Origin: Siphonodentalium dalli
Taxonomy: Eukaryota; Mollusca; Scaphopoda; Gadilida; Siphonodentaliidae
NCBI GenBank assembly: GCA_032622095.1
Contig: CP136067.1
Location: forward strand, 130,403,990-130,467,989
Direction: 5' to 3'
Length of the DNA: 64,000 nucleotides
Shown here: positions 44,194-56,689 of the stretch, piece after piece
Layout of the letters: every line of letters begins with the position of its first letter
Numbering within the stretch: the stretch's first letter is position 1
Made by a program: the position numbers and the translations under genes
The notes under the pieces: model-generated
Database searches by the model: none
What the model was told of the DNA's origin: nothing
What the model saw: the letters and a program-made list of their open reading frames with translations, nothing else

Positions 44194-45199
44194 TAAAAAC
44201 AAATATAGAACTAGGGCAACTAATAATAACTTTTTCGAGGTTGACAATGTTACGCTCCGTATTACTGAAGAAATCACAACTGCGTGGGCTGATTATTATG
44301 AACGATTGTATTGCCAACTTGAGTCGGACGCATTCGATCATCATCATTATGATTATGTCAATAGTTCAGTTGAAGACATTGCATCTAGCATACACACACA
44401 TGGTGTATCTACCCCACTAGATAAACATATGCTATATCCTATTTCTATTCAGGAGCTGAATGAAATTCTCAAGTCAATGAATATGGGGAAAGCTCCTGGT
44501 CCGGACATGATCTGTTACGAGCACATTGTGTATGGAGGCGAGTCGTTACAAGAACGGTTAGCGTTCGTCTTGAGCAAAATGTTAGAGTTACAACATATAC
44601 CTGCTATGGCAAAATCTGGCCTGGTAGTTTCTCTGTATAAGGGTGGTGATAAGCCAACAACTAAATTCGATAGCTACATGGCAATTACTCTTCTACCAGT
44701 GCTGTATAAGACAATAGAAAAAATAATGCTGTTTCGCATGGAACGCAACACGCCAAATATAATTAAAGTTCATCCCCTTCAAAACGGTTTTCAGAAAAAT
44801 GTCAGTTGTTTTATGTCGTCATATGTATTGCACGAAAGCGTGAACTTCACAAAAGAACAACAGTCTAAACTATTCGCATGCCTCTTGGATGTACATAAGG
44901 CATTTGACACAGTATGGATCAATGGCTTATTGTTGAAGCTACACATTCGTGGATTCCAAGGCAAAATTTGGCTCCTCCTAATAGAGTTTCTGAGTAATAT
45001 TTCATGTGTAGTCAAACATACGCACATTCTGTCTAAGTCAATTTCAATAAAACAAGGAGCAAGGCAAGGGAATATTTTATCCCCTTTGTTCTATATGATG
45101 TACATAGATGATCTCTTGTATGAACTTGAAGCTTCAAACTTTGGATTTCGACTTTTATCCTCCAACTGCTCGTCTCCAACACAAGCTGATGATATATGA
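44141..45199 (+). pseudogene. LINE ORF2, reverse transcriptase domain
   Basis: Continues from FFRLFNKNKYRTR. RT blocks: MNMGKAPGPDMI, FDSYMAITLLPVLYKTIEKIM (usual R of SYRxI replaced by M), HPLQNGFQKNVS, CLLDVHKAFDTVW (motif A), KQGARQGNILSPLFYMMYIDDL (motif B) and QADDI (motif C, with A before DD). A 2-base gain in GATGATATATGACAC (45,187) ends the frame right after the catalytic DD; without it the text would continue TLLFLSS. The first ~10 residues of this frame overlap the previous frame and are not native. Only two frameshifts break an otherwise clean ORF2, so this copy is fairly young. Confidence 0.9.
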
Positions 45200-46434
45200 C
45201 ACTGTTGTTCCTCTCAAGTTACGGCTTACAACGTTTATGCGATATATGCACATCGTATAGTCAAAAGTGGCGCTTCATGTATAATCCTAACAAATGTAAG
45301 GTCATCGTTGTTAACGAAACGTCTCGCCAAAGCTGCAGCACAAGTAGACGATGGACTGTCGCTGGCAGTACCGTGTCCGAAACAGACGAAATCACTCATT
45401 TGGGCATACAAGTAAACAAGTACAGCTTTGTCAAAGAATTTGTTGAAGTCATTGTAGACAAAATCAGGTCAAATTTTTTCCTCTTAAGTAATGCTGGACT
45501 TTATGCCGGAGGGATCACTCCGTCGAGATGTGCCATCATATACAAAACGATGGTGCTGCCAAAAGGATTATATGGTTCAGAATTTGTGTGTGGCATGTCT
45601 GTGGCGGACACTACCTCGCTCGAGAAAATCCATCGATTTTGCTTGAAACGCATTCAAGGGCTGCCTGTAAGGGCGAGAACCGATATTGCCCTAGGTCTCA
45701 TGGGCCTTGGTCCCATTTCATCTTTTATAGACGCACGAAAACTCAGTTTGTTTGGTAGCCTTTGTCGAATATCGCCTTCCAAGGTATGCAAGGAAATTTT
45801 TGTATCAAGACTTCACATGCACCTTTCTCGGCAATATACTAATCCGCAGTCATACTTTGCTGACATTGAACGCATTCTTATTTCTCATAACTTGAACCAA
45901 TATCTTCAGCAATTCGCAATAGTCGGTACGTGTCCAATCCGCCCAGAGTGGAACCGACTGATCAAAACGGAAGTCAACAGTAAGCGCGATATCGACTGGA
46001 CGCAAAATGTTCAAAACGACCCAACACTAGCATGTTTCTATCAAATCCAAAGTCACTTACAGATGTCCATACTTTGGCGTTGCTGTCGGCAATATCCAGA
46101 GCGGAAGAGAGAATTTTTCACCGTTGCCCAACTTATTGTGACCACTGCTACCAAACACCAGGGTACTTGTGCGTTATGTCACTTGGAATACGACGACGTG
46201 GTAATACACGTTATTATTTATTGCACTCACCATATATTGTGCTCTCGTCGTAATGACATGTGGTACCAATTGATTGACACATTTGGATTGCTGTTCTATC
46301 TTTGGGTGGACGAGCTTGACGATGATGAACTTGTTATGATTCACCTTACAAAACTTCCCTCTGAAATATTTTCTTTCATTGATGACCCTATGTTGTTCGT
46401 ATCATTTATAGTTCACCATACCCACATATTATGA
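45196..46434 (+). pseudogene. LINE ORF2, thumb and C-terminal CCHC domain
   Basis: 412 codons. QKWRFMYNPNKCKVIVVNE (motif D), ITHLGIQVNK (thumb), YKTMVLPKGLYGSEFV, LEKIHRFCLKRIQGLPVRARTDIALGLMGL, and near residue 330 the C-terminal finger CALCHLEYDDVVIHVIIYC (C-x2-C-x9-H-x4-C). It ends in TTTGGATTGCTGTTC...HHTHIL, then stop. The element 3' UTR follows to 47,121. The initiating ATG is a product of the frameshift and not a native start. Confidence 0.88.
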
Positions 46435-47098
46435 TTATCACACAGGATGCTGTCAAGTCTTCATTCTGAGTAATCACCAAACGTTTTAACGAAAATCCAC
46501 AATGGCATATCAGGAGCCAGTCTGATTGGAACCATAGGGTATGGTTTTAAGCAGACTGCACTCACCCATGCGGATATGATGTTACCGGTGTGAATGTAAC
46601 AATATACGACGTACATTCGCTCATGTGTGCACCTTTATACTCCTTGTAATTATGCTTTGTCATACATCAGTTGTATATGAGCAGTTATCGACACAATAAT
46701 AACGTTTAAATAACATTCCATGTATAACAGTTTGCCGCCAGTAAATTAGAAAATGCGAGTCTAAGCATTTATCCTGTGTACCTTTCGGATTTTATCAGCA
46801 TAATGTAAATATGTTTAGACTGAAAGTTATGTTTGCGTGGCTGTGTTTGTCTGCATGTCTGCATATTATGTCCGAGTGTCGGTATGTCCGATTGTATGTC
46901 TGAATGTATACCTGCCTGTGGGTAAGGTTACTCTCTAGTTTGACCCAACTTGTATACCATGTCTTGGTGGCACTTGTGTCATTCTGTGTACATACTATCA
47001 TTTGTTAAATGTCATGTTGACCAAAATGTTTGGCTACCTTTGATACTGTATTATGTATATACCATTTGTTAAACTCTTCAATTATGGAGGACAATAAA
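46435..47098 (+). other. 3' UTR of the plus-strand LINE
   Basis: No coding content. It contains serial variants of TGTCTG-ATGTCTG / GTATGTCCGATTG near 46,850-46,920 and ends with AATAAAGATATA. Confidence 0.6.
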
Positions 47099-47121
47099 GA
47101 TATATATATATATATATATAG
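47099..47121. repeat. (TA)n tract, likely LINE tail
   Basis: TA repeat directly after AATAAAG at the end of the LINE. Confidence 0.85.
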
Positions 47122-48634
47122 ATAAGAAAAAAGTTGGCCCTCGGCCATCCATTTCTACCGTGAAAATGTGATTATATACTCAACACGTCAGTTTCTTTCA
47201 GAGGTTTTAGTCGATGTGTGCAGCGCCTTACAATGCGTGAAAAATAAGCGCATCACCACACGCTGTATGTTGGCTTTAAGCCACATTGATAACCACAATG
47301 TTTCGACTCTATTTACACAGAACTAGCATGTATAACTATGAAGGTTGAATCTTAATCAGAGGCACGACCTTATATTGAATGGGTATTTACATTATATATG
47401 TATGTACTCATTTTTGTTTTTTTCAGTAATTTATCTCTTTCTTATTAGAAGAGGATTTATGGGATATTTGCATGGTCCCAATCAGTGCATGTTTGTGCGT
47501 TTTGAGGATGTCGTTTGCACCCAACGCGATTTAATGTCACAATTTGCATGTATCTGGTGCCTGTGGCACAGTATTAATTTAGATTTACCTCGTTTTTCGT
47601 TCTCTTCCTGGCATGGTTTGTTCGCATTGCCGGCATTTCCCTCGAGGAAAAGGCGTGGTATGAAGCGTCCAGGAGCAATATGGTCTCTGTAATCACTTTC
47701 TTTGAATTAGTGCTGTACCCGGCATGATGTCCAGGCTATTTCGTTACATGAGATTTCAATGAGATAGGCATCTCAATTGGGTGCTATCGATGTGGCTATT
47801 GAAGTCAGAGGTCGTAGATTTCTAATCAATCAATATGTCATGTTATGCCAATACTTATCTGGCGATTGTGGAATCCGAGTAGGTTATAATCTTGTTTGAT
47901 CAACGGATTCAAAACCCGAGAGAATGTGCCAAAGCTCTTTTGTGATTTCTCTGTATTTATTAATTTTTTGTTTTGGCTTTATTTTGTTTTTGTTTTTTAG
48001 CTAATTTGCTTTTTATTTTATTGTTTTGGGGTTTTTTATTATTATTTTTAAACATTCTGTTTTATTTTGCTTTCGTATTTTATATCTACCATTTTGTAGA
48101 TCGAGTTATAAATAATGCAGTTTTGCTATATCGTAATCAACCATGAAATTGTGTGTATCAGACTGTGTACCTTTATTAGTGTAGATTTGATTTTTATTTG
48201 TGGTATTTTTATTTAGTGTATTCCGTCGTTGAGTTGTCTGAGACCTTCAGCTATATACTCCTTGGTGTCAAGTATGACAGTTGTGTTGTTATTGTCCGCT
48301 TTAAGTATCATTATATCAGCGTTACCTTTCAAGTTATTTATGGCTTTCCGATGCTCGGGTGAGAGATTATCTTTGTATCTGATTTTGTGGCCTGATATGT
48401 TCAGTTTGCATTCGTATAGATAGTCTTTCAGTGTATTACCACACAATGGTGGACTATAGTTGGATTTGTTTTTGAATACGATTTTTTTTCAGCAGACCCT
48501 TTATTCTTTAGTTTGTATAGTGCAATGGATCGTTCATGTCCATTTTGGACAATGAATTCAAGATTCAACGCTGTAAAGCTGAGAAGCATCTGTCATATAT
48601 AGATAATACAAAAGTTGGCCCTCGGCCATCCATT
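47112..48634. repeat. segment bounded by a 42-bp direct repeat
   Basis: ATATATAGATAA...AAGTTGGCCCTCGGCCATCC, followed by ATTT, occurs at 47,112-47,153 and 48,593-48,634 in the same orientation, with a small difference in the middle. The segment between holds the Penelope-like fragment, an unassigned 115-codon frame (47,345-47,692, +) and T-rich DNA (47,940-48,060). It may be a duplication scar or the short terminal repeats of a decayed retroelement. Confidence 0.55.
48213..48500 (-). pseudogene. Penelope-like element fragment, N-terminal RT region
   Basis: The minus strand reads FKNKSNYSPPLCGNTLKDYLYECKLN, KIRYKDNLSPEHRKAINNLKGNADIMILKADNNNTTVILDTKEYIAEGLRQLND. The LSPEExxAIxxLKxNxxIxILKADKGxxTVVxDxxxY pattern is the start of the RT domain of Penelope-like elements (ADKG is here ADNN). 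It stops abruptly after QLNDGIH, with no downstream RT. It is a different part of the protein from the 7.9-8.6 kb remnant and could come from a different copy. Confidence 0.75.
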
Positions 48635-49021
48635 TTACAATTTACATACTCAGCAATCGTGTCTACAAAAAAGTGTGTTGATACCAGCACTCCGACACAG
48701 ACTCAAACTAAACTTGTCAGTATATCACTAGCAACACAAGTGGAAGAGACTGGTGTTATTCCTGTTCCAGAACCTGTAGCGCAGATAATGGATACAGTCT
48801 CCGCTGTTGCGACATATCATCCAAGACAAACTATGCAAGTTGATCATATTGTTCCAAAACACAAATCTTCAAAATCTGTCAAATCTCTTGACTCTCAGAA
48901 ACAGAGGTTGATCATTGGGTTTTCAAAGCTCGATACTATGCTTAGAAAGAAAATATTAACTTGGGGGAAGGAACACCCTGTATGTTTTGTGGACGGATGC
49001 TGGCTGTTGTGCGAGAAATGA
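48536..49021 (+). CDS. hypothetical protein or retroelement ORF1 fragment
   Basis: 161 codons, MSILDNEFKIQRCKAEKHLSY..., rich in Thr, Ser, Gln and Lys in the middle (TSTPTQTQTK), then basic (PKHKSSKSVKSLDSQKQR), ending LTWGKEHPVCFVDGCWLLCEK. No known domain is recognised. Its N-terminal codons overlap the 42-bp direct repeat (DNTKVGPRPSI). It may be part of an unrecognised retroelement ORF1, or chance. Function unknown. Confidence 0.25.
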   Translation: MSILDNEFKIQRCKAEKHLSYIDNTKVGPRPSILQFTYSAIVSTKKCVDTSTPTQTQTKLVSISLATQVEETGVIPVPEPVAQIMDTVSAVATYHPRQTMQVDHIVPKHKSSKSVKSLDSQKQRLIIGFSKLDTMLRKKILTWGKEHPVCFVDGCWLLCEK

Positions 49022-51079
49022 TCTACTGAGGCAACCACCCGATTGTCAAAATGATGAATTGATTATGATTCACGCCTGATTCAACATATATTATACATAA
49101 CTTATCAGTCGTCCAGGATGCTTGTTGTCAGCTACTTCAAATATTATGATATGCCGGAGCCTTGTTAAATTAAATTATTTACATTTGCTGATTAATTTTA
49201 TGCAGGTTTTATATCTTGGCTGTTGTCAAAGCAGTATTGCTGTCTCTTTTGATATTCTGTTTTATGTGTTGGCACAATGGTCAGTTTCTGAATAGTTCTG
49301 ATCCCAAATCGAGCACTCTCGCTCTGATTTGGGTGTTCTATTTGTATAATTTTGTTTCATTTTAGTCTAATTCATGGTTAGGTCTATAAAGTTGCCTCCT
49401 TAATTCTGATTCAGTTTCTATCAGTCGTGATGTGGCCTAACGGCTAAAACGACGTAATACTCTAACTAAACAAACAAACAAAGTCTGGTCAGTCATAACC
49501 TAGATGGTCGAGGTCACAGGCCGACACCATATCGTGGACAAATGTGCAGTCTCGAGTTCACTCACAGACTTAAAAACAGTTTTATAATTTTACAAGGAGA
49601 AATAACATTTGTACAGATGAACAATTCTGATAAATCTCGAAAAATATGACATATACGGACGGTTTTTCTGGAAAAAAAATAGTACTTGGATGACAACAAA
49701 ACGCCCCTTGACACGACGCGTGTGGGTGGACATTGCATGTGGACATTACCATGCACACAGAAGGCACAATACCACGCAGAACAACTTAGTAAAATAAACA
49801 TCGATGTACGCCAATGTAATACAATATATATTTTGGCCTGAACATTGCGTAGTATATATAGGTATATATACTGTCGACGCAATTGAATATGTATATTGCT
49901 TACGTTTGCATATCAAGCAATACATGTTTGACTCGAACAATGCATTCATATTGTCAATATATTGTTGGGTACAGAAGAACAGTAGCTCATTTACTGCTGC
50001 AATTATGTTTATGATATAATTATACCTTAGTATTCAAATGAGCCTCTACCGACAAGTAATTGCATTATGGTGTCCATAAGCATTGTACATATGCTTATTC
50101 TTGTGGGCGGATGTAGCAGTTAAGTCGTTATCTGTAAGAGGCATCCGTAGCGAGGTCACTGTGCATACATTTGGGGGCATGGATGTTCTAGATTACGAAT
50201 GTCGACTTGTGGTATAAAGAATTGAACCTTCCAGATTAAGAATGTCGACATGTTGTATAAAGCATGTTATACCTTGCCCTTTCGAGAAATAGTAGGTCGA
50301 AGTATAACAAAGGAACTGCTTTTGTAAATATTGTATATGCCTCAAGTATGTGTCACACTATCTAACAATGGCCAAGTGACTGCCCATCAACCATCACAAG
50401 GATCTCACGTGTGGCTGTATTATCCCAATTACGGTTGCTATTATGGCAGCTATCATACTGGTAGAGTAGTATATGTGTGTGCTGAAATATCCCATTTATC
50501 TCACTCTTCCCTGTTGCGACGTCCGTCAATGATTTAAAATTGTTCGCATCTGTATGTGTATCTGCTTGGAAGTGCGTCTTCTAATTTAACTTAATGGAAT
50601 TTTAATTATTGTTTATTCAACTTTTATTCGCTCAATTAAAATCAACATTTTCTAAAATGTGTTTTTCAATCTAAGTATCTGCCTTCGTTATATAATGTCT
50701 TTGGTTTGAATGCCATTAGCGATACCCATGCATGTAGGGAGTAACTGAGACATAGTCCATTATTCCGATCCGACTCATTTATTTTTCGACTGTAGTATAC
50801 AAATGTGACACAAATAAGGGAAATCCAGGACAATGTATAACATGATAATATGAACCATAATGTAATAAACATGACAACATACATAGTGAAAAACAGAGGG
50901 AACAAACGTCATGTGTAATAATCATGAAAACATAGAACATCGGCTTGAGAAATCGCCAAATATATGAATTGTGAGCACAATAACAATTGAGTGTCATAAT
51001 ATTCAGAACACATGTATATAAATCATATCAGTCATATAATGTCATGATAAAATGAAATACATATATTACATATTACATA
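49022..51079. other. unassigned AT-rich DNA
   Basis: No gene recognised. A near-duplicate of about 40 bp (AGATTACGAATGTCGAC / AGATTAAGAATGTCGAC, each followed by TTGTATAAAG-like text) lies at about 50,190-50,270. Frames at 49,562-49,949 and 50,666-50,997 are Cys/Tyr-rich and look non-coding. Confidence 0.35.
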
Positions 51080-54000
51080 TGTTACATTTAGGGTCCCGAC
51101 TCGTCCCACCGAGGCGTCCTGTCCCAGTTAGAGTTAAGAATAGAGTACCCTACCAACTCGCCCCGGATAGGTTGATGATCCCGTCGCGTGTAATCCAGTT
51201 ACGACTAGGGTTATAGTTATGGTCCAGTACCGACCAAACACGTCCAGGTTATGTTCCCGTCCCGTCCACATCGGAAAGGATAAAGGTTAAATCCCGTCCC
51301 GGTTAGGGTTATGTGACCCGTCCCATCCCTGTTAGTGTTAGGGTTAAACTCCCGCCCAGAGCCGTCCAGTTATATAAGAGTAAGGATTATGTTTAGTGTT
51401 AGTGTTAATTTCCGGGCTCATGCCTACCGGTGTAGGCGGGGTTCCCGTCCCGGTTAGAGGGTGAATTTGGTGATGCGAGCCCACCGTTCGTGATAGCGTC
51501 AGTTCCTTCCGAGTTTGAGTTAGGGATCGGGTAAAGGTCACACTGGCGTTAGGGTCCGTTCTCGACTCGTCCATATTAGGGTTATTGTTAAATTCCCGCC
51601 CGAGCCGTCCAGTCCAGAGTGGGGGATATGGCTATGGTTATGGTTAGGTTAAGGCTAACTATACCCGTCCCAGTAAGATCACGTCCCTAGTGTCAGGATC
51701 CACCACATTTTGGGTTAGAGTTAAGATTAAGGTCCCGTTTCATACGGTTGAGATTATATTGAGGTTTAAGGTCCCATTCTCGGTTATGGTTAGGGTTACA
51801 GTCCCAGTTAGGGTTAAGGTCCCATCCCTCCCGGTTTGGTTAAGAATTAAAGTAATGGTTCAGTCCCAGTTAGGGATAGGATCCCATCTCATCGTGGTAA
51901 TAGTTATGTCTAAGGCCCGTCCCGGCTATGGCTAGAGTCCCACCCGCCGCATTTTGGGTTAGAGTTAAGGTTATGGTCCCGTTATGTTAGTTGGGTTAAG
52001 GTCACTGAACGACCCGATAAGTGTTAACGTTCCCTACCCTGTTACATTTAGTGTCCCGACTCGTCCCACCGAGTCGTCCTGGCCCAGTTAGGGCCAATAA
52101 TAAGTTACCGTACCAACCCGCCCCTGATATGTTGAGGGTCCCGTCGCGGGTCATCTAGTTACGACTAGGGTTATAGTTACGGTCCAGTCCCGACCAAACG
52201 TGTCCAGGTTATGTTCCCGTCCCGTCCACATCGGAATGGGTAAAGGTTAAATCCCGTCCCGGTTAGGGTTATGTTACCCGTCCCATCAATGTTAGTGTTA
52301 TGGTTAAACTCCCGTCCAGAGCCGTCCAGTAATATAAAAGTAAGGATTATGTTTATTGTTAGTGTTAATTTAAGGTACAGGTAAAGGTCACACTACTGTT
52401 AGGGTCCCTTCTCGCCTCGTCCATATTAGGGTTATTGTTAAATTCCCGTCCCGAGCCGTCCGGTCCAGATTGGGGCTATGGTTATAGTTAGGTTAAGGCT
52501 GGATACGCGTCCCTGTAAGGGCTAAGTTCCCGTCCCGTTTAGGGTTAGGGCTCGATTAGGGTTATGGTCCCGGTGAAGTTTAGGATCCCGGTTAATGTTT
52601 GGTTAGGGTTAAGGTCCCATCCCTCCCGGTTTGGTTAAGAGTTACGGTAAGGTTCAGTCCCAGTTAGGGATAGGATCCGATCTCATGTCTAAGGTCCGGG
52701 CTCTGGCTAGTTATAGTTATGTTTAAGGTCCCGTCCCGTTTAGGGTTAGTGTCCCGGTCCGCCGCATTTAGTGTCCCGAGCCGTCCGGTCCAGATTGGGG
52801 CTATGGTTATAGTTAGGTTAAGGCTGGATACCCGTCCCTGTAAGGGCTAAGTCCCGTCCCGTTTAGGATTAGGGCTCGATTAGGGTTATGTGTTAAGGTT
52901 AAGGGTTGGTTCCCATATACGGCCAGGGTCCCGTCCCGGGTAAGGTCGCAGTTAGAGTTAGGGTTAAAGTCCCATCACTCCCGGTTTGGTTAAGAGTTAA
53001 GGTAAGGTTCAGTCCCAGTTAGGGATGGGATCCGATCTCATGTCTAAGGTCCCGCCCGGGCTCTGGTTAGTTATAGTTATGTTTAAGGTCCCGTCCCGTT
53101 TAGGGTTAGTGTCCCGGTCCGCCGCATTTTGGGTTATAGTTAAGGTTAAGCTCCCATTCCATGCGGTTGAGATTATATTGAGGTTTAAGATCCCATTCCA
53201 GATTAGGGCTAGGTCCCCGACCCGTGCCGCCGGTTATGGTTAGGCTTCATACTCAGTCCCACTCCGTCCCTTTTAAACTTAGGTGTGGGGTTAATGTCAC
53301 TTAACGACCCGATAAGTGTTGGTATTCCCTCCCTGTTCGATTTAGGATCCCGACTTGTCCCGACCTGACTGGTTTAGGATTATGGCTGAAAGTCTCGAGG
53401 CGTGTTGCCCCAGTCAGGGTTAAGAATAATTTCCCGTACCAACCCATCCCGGTTAGGTTGAGGGTCGCGTCCCGGGGTCATCAAATTCTGATTAGGGTTA
53501 TGATTACGGTCCAGACACGACACGACATGTCCAGGTTATTTTCCCGTCCCGTCCGCACCGGATAGTGTTAGGATTTAGTCCAGGTTAGGGTTAGGCGACT
53601 CGTCCCATCCCTGTTATTGGTAGGGTTAAATTCCCGTCACGAGCCGTCCAGTCCAAGTAAGAGTAAGGATTATGGTTATGGTTAATGTTAATGTCCATGA
53701 CTAACGCGTGCCGGCTAGGTTTCTTGTTATTGTTAGGCCTAATGTCCCGTGCCGGTGAAGATTGGGTTCCCGTCGCGGTTAGGGCTAGGCTTAAGGCCAC
53801 CTACGAGTTAGGGATCGGGTTACGGTCCAGTTTATGTCAGCATTTGGGTCCATTCTCGTCTCGTCCCTACTAGGGTCATTGTTAAAGTTATTAAAGATTA
53901 GGGTTAGGGTTGTGGTTAGGGTTAAGTTCCCGCCCAAACTCGTCTAGAATAATGTTGGATACCAGTTCCGGTAAGGGTTAAGGCCCCGCCCCGGTTAAGA

Positions 54001-56125
54001 TCAGGGTCCCGATCAGTGTTAAGGTCCATGTTAGTGTTACGGTCCGGTTAAGGTTATGGTACTGGTTAATGTTAGGTTCCCGGATATGGTTATGTCCCGT
54101 TAGGTTAGGCTTAAGTCCCCGTCCTGGTTAGGTTTATGGTCCCGACTCGTCCCGTCCCATCGCAGTTAAGGGTAAGGTCCAATAACGTTCTAATCAGCGT
54201 TATGTTGAGATCTCGACCCGGCTTTAGGGCACCGTCCTTGTTGAGTTATCGTCTCGCCCTGTTCCGTCTCTGGTTAGGGTCCCAATTCGACCAATCCCTG
54301 TTAGGGTTATAGTTACCCCACCGTCCCGGTTAGATTTATCGTCCCGACCAATCCAGGTTAGGGTTATAGTTACAGTCCCATCCCCACACGCCACGTCCAG
54401 GTTAGTCAAACGTCCCGCATTAGGGATAACGTCCCGTCCCGGTTACGGTCCCGTTCCGGTTAGAGTTAGGGGCCTGGTTACGGTCCCGACCCGGTTAGAT
54501 TTAGGTTCCCGAGTAGCCCCGTTCCGGCTAGAGTTAAGCTATCGCCTCGAGTCAACGTTAAGCTAAGAGTTATAGTTAATTTTAAAGTCCCGTCCAGGTT
54601 AAGATTGGGGTCCCGTCACGGATAGGGTGAATGTCATGCCCCTATCCCTAATTATTAATTAATGTCCCAGTTTGGGTTGGGATCCCGTCCCAGTTAGGGT
54701 TAAGAACCGTCCCACTTAGGGTTGCGGTTGCGGTTAGAGTTATGGTAAAGTCACGTCTCAGTCGGGCTTAGTGTTAAGATCCAGAACCTGCAATTCCAAT
54801 TCCAATTAGCTATAGGGCCCGGCCCATGTTAAGGTGATAGTCCCAGTCCCACCCTGTTCCTTCTCGGGTTTTAGGGTACCAAGTCGTCCCGTCCCGGTTA
54901 CGGTTAAGGTTACTGTATCGTTCCCACCGCCAAATCCATGTTAGCTTACCGACACTGATAGGGTTGTGGTTAAGGTCGCGGCCCGGTTAGTTAGGGATCG
55001 GGCTATGGTCTAGCTTAGTGTTAGAGGGCTATGTTTAAATTCCCGTATCGAGCCGTCCAGTGTCAGGGTTATGGTCCCGACCCAACTCGTCCAGGTCAAG
55101 GTTGGGTCTCCTTCTCGGCTATAGTTAAGGTCCCGTCTATGGTTAGGGCTAAGATCCCCCACTGATAGGGTTGTGATTAAGGTCGCGTCCTGTTAACGTT
55201 AGTGATCGGGCTAAGGTCTATGTTAGTGTTAGAGTCCCGACTCGTCCCGTCCCTTTTAGGGTTATGTTTAAATTCCCGTGTCGAGCCGTCCAGGGTTGGG
55301 GTTATGGTACCGCCCAACTAGTCCAGCTCAAGGTTTGGTCTCCTTCCCGGCTATGGTTAAGGTCTCGTCTAGGTTCCCGGTTAGTGTTAGGCCCGGTTAC
55401 GATTAGCGTCCGTTCCGGTTATGGTTGGGACCCAACTCCAGGTAGGGTTAGGTTATGACTCGTCCTGTCCCGTTTCGGTTAAGATTATGCTTGTGGTTAC
55501 GGTTAAGTTTCTGTCCCTTCCCAGTCGGGGTCAGGAATAAATCCCGATCCCGCCGCCCCCGCCATCCCGGTTAGTGATAGTGTACAGTCCAGGTTAAGGT
55601 TATGGTCGCACTGTTCTGACTCTGGTTAGTATCCCGACTAGTCCCGTCCTGGTTAGGGTTAGCGTTAAAGTCGAGTCCCGGCTAGGGTTAAGGTCCCGTC
55701 CCGGTTATAGTTATGGATCGGATTAATGTTAGGGTCCCGAATCGTCCCGTTTAGGTTAGGTTTAAGGTCCCGTACCGATCGTAGTTAAGGATCGGGTTAA
55801 GATCCCTTCCAGTTCGTGTTAAGGTCCCTTCATATGCCGTCCCGTTTAAAGTTAGGTCCTGTTCCGGTTAGTACTAGCATTAAGGTTCCGCGCCGACAAG
55901 CCACGTCAGGTTGGGATCCCGTCCCGGTTAGGGTTAGGGTTAATGTATCCCCGTTTAGGGTTAGGGTTAATGTCCCGCCCCGGTTAGGGTTAGGGTTAAG
56001 GTCCCACCCAGGTTAGGGTTAGGGTTAATGTCCCGCCCCAGTTAGGGTTAAGGTCCCGCCCCGGTTAGGTTTTGGTCCCGCCCCGGTTAGGTTTAGGGTC
56101 GCGAATCGTCCCGTTCCGGCTAGTG
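51080..56125 (+). repeat. 5-kb degenerate telomere-like satellite
   Basis: Composed throughout of GGTTAGGGTTAAGGTCCC-type units: TTAGGG/TTAAGG blocks alternating with GTCCCGTCCC blocks. Longer-period copies are visible: about 51,090-51,410 recurs at 52,045-52,370 and, more diverged, at 53,335-53,640. At 55,910-56,090 the array is nearly regular, with GGTTAGGGTTAGGGTTAA next to GTCCCGCCCC in a ~30-bp unit. The G-rich strand is the plus strand. Related to the metazoan TTAGGG telomere repeat. Short frames in it are not genes. Confidence 0.92.
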
Positions 56126-56689
56126 ATTTATGACCAATTTTTTAAGCTTGACCCAAATTGTTTTTGGTCCTGTTGACCGCTCACGAATTTGAGGTCATTT
56201 GCCACCATTCACAGACTTTGTCGAATAAGGAAGAAGTAACGGACGGAATTCACGTTGTTTGAAGATTACAAGATCCACGGTCCGAGACTGACATTATTAC
56301 GTTTACTACACCAGAAAATAACTAGATCGTAGTAACGACCCAATATATAGGAGGTTGTGACCATGTTCAGCTATCGACTTCCAAAAATGCAGAAATTCCA
56401 AAGATTGTCTATTATTAAGACAAGTTTTGAAAGCGGTCGATAATAACGGGTGTTCTCAATTATCATCATGTGTGCTCGTTTTCAACGTATTTTCGTATTT
56501 TCTATGTACAAATTTGAGAGATGCATTTCAAATATTTTGAAACGTCCGTTTAAGACGTTAGTACATGTCACTGGAATGTGCATTCCTGCTCAATCTCAAA
56601 CATCGTAGCAATCATATTACATCGAAATATATTCTGCATGCAGATGTATTTTCGACCGAAATAGTTAACTATTGTTCATATAATCTAAG
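56126..56689. other. unassigned DNA
   Basis: Ordinary AT-rich sequence between the telomere-like array and the trinucleotide tract; nothing recognised. Confidence 0.4.

Larger units (their letters stand above)
39881..47121 (+). mobile_element. near full-length LINE with a second LINE inserted in ORF1
   Basis: Order on the plus strand: putative 5' UTR (about 39,880-40,371), ORF1 start (40,372), an inserted LINE fragment (about 40,800-42,380), the remainder of ORF1 with two zinc knuckles (42,409-42,863), ORF2 (43,018-46,434), and a 3' UTR ending AATAAAGATATATATATA at 47,093-47,121. The tail is a TA simple repeat instead of poly-A. The start of the element is inferred from the ORF1 position and is uncertain. 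Confidence 0.75.

Noticed and set aside
49425-49560. tRNA-derived SINE (TGGCCTAACGG as A box, TCTCGAGTTC as B box)
   Set aside because: The boxes are about 115 bp apart, the B box matches poorly, and no tRNA fold is visible.
51344-56016. Arg/Val/Pro-rich frames in the telomere-like array
   Set aside because: They are translations of degenerate GGTTAGGGTCCC-type repeats.
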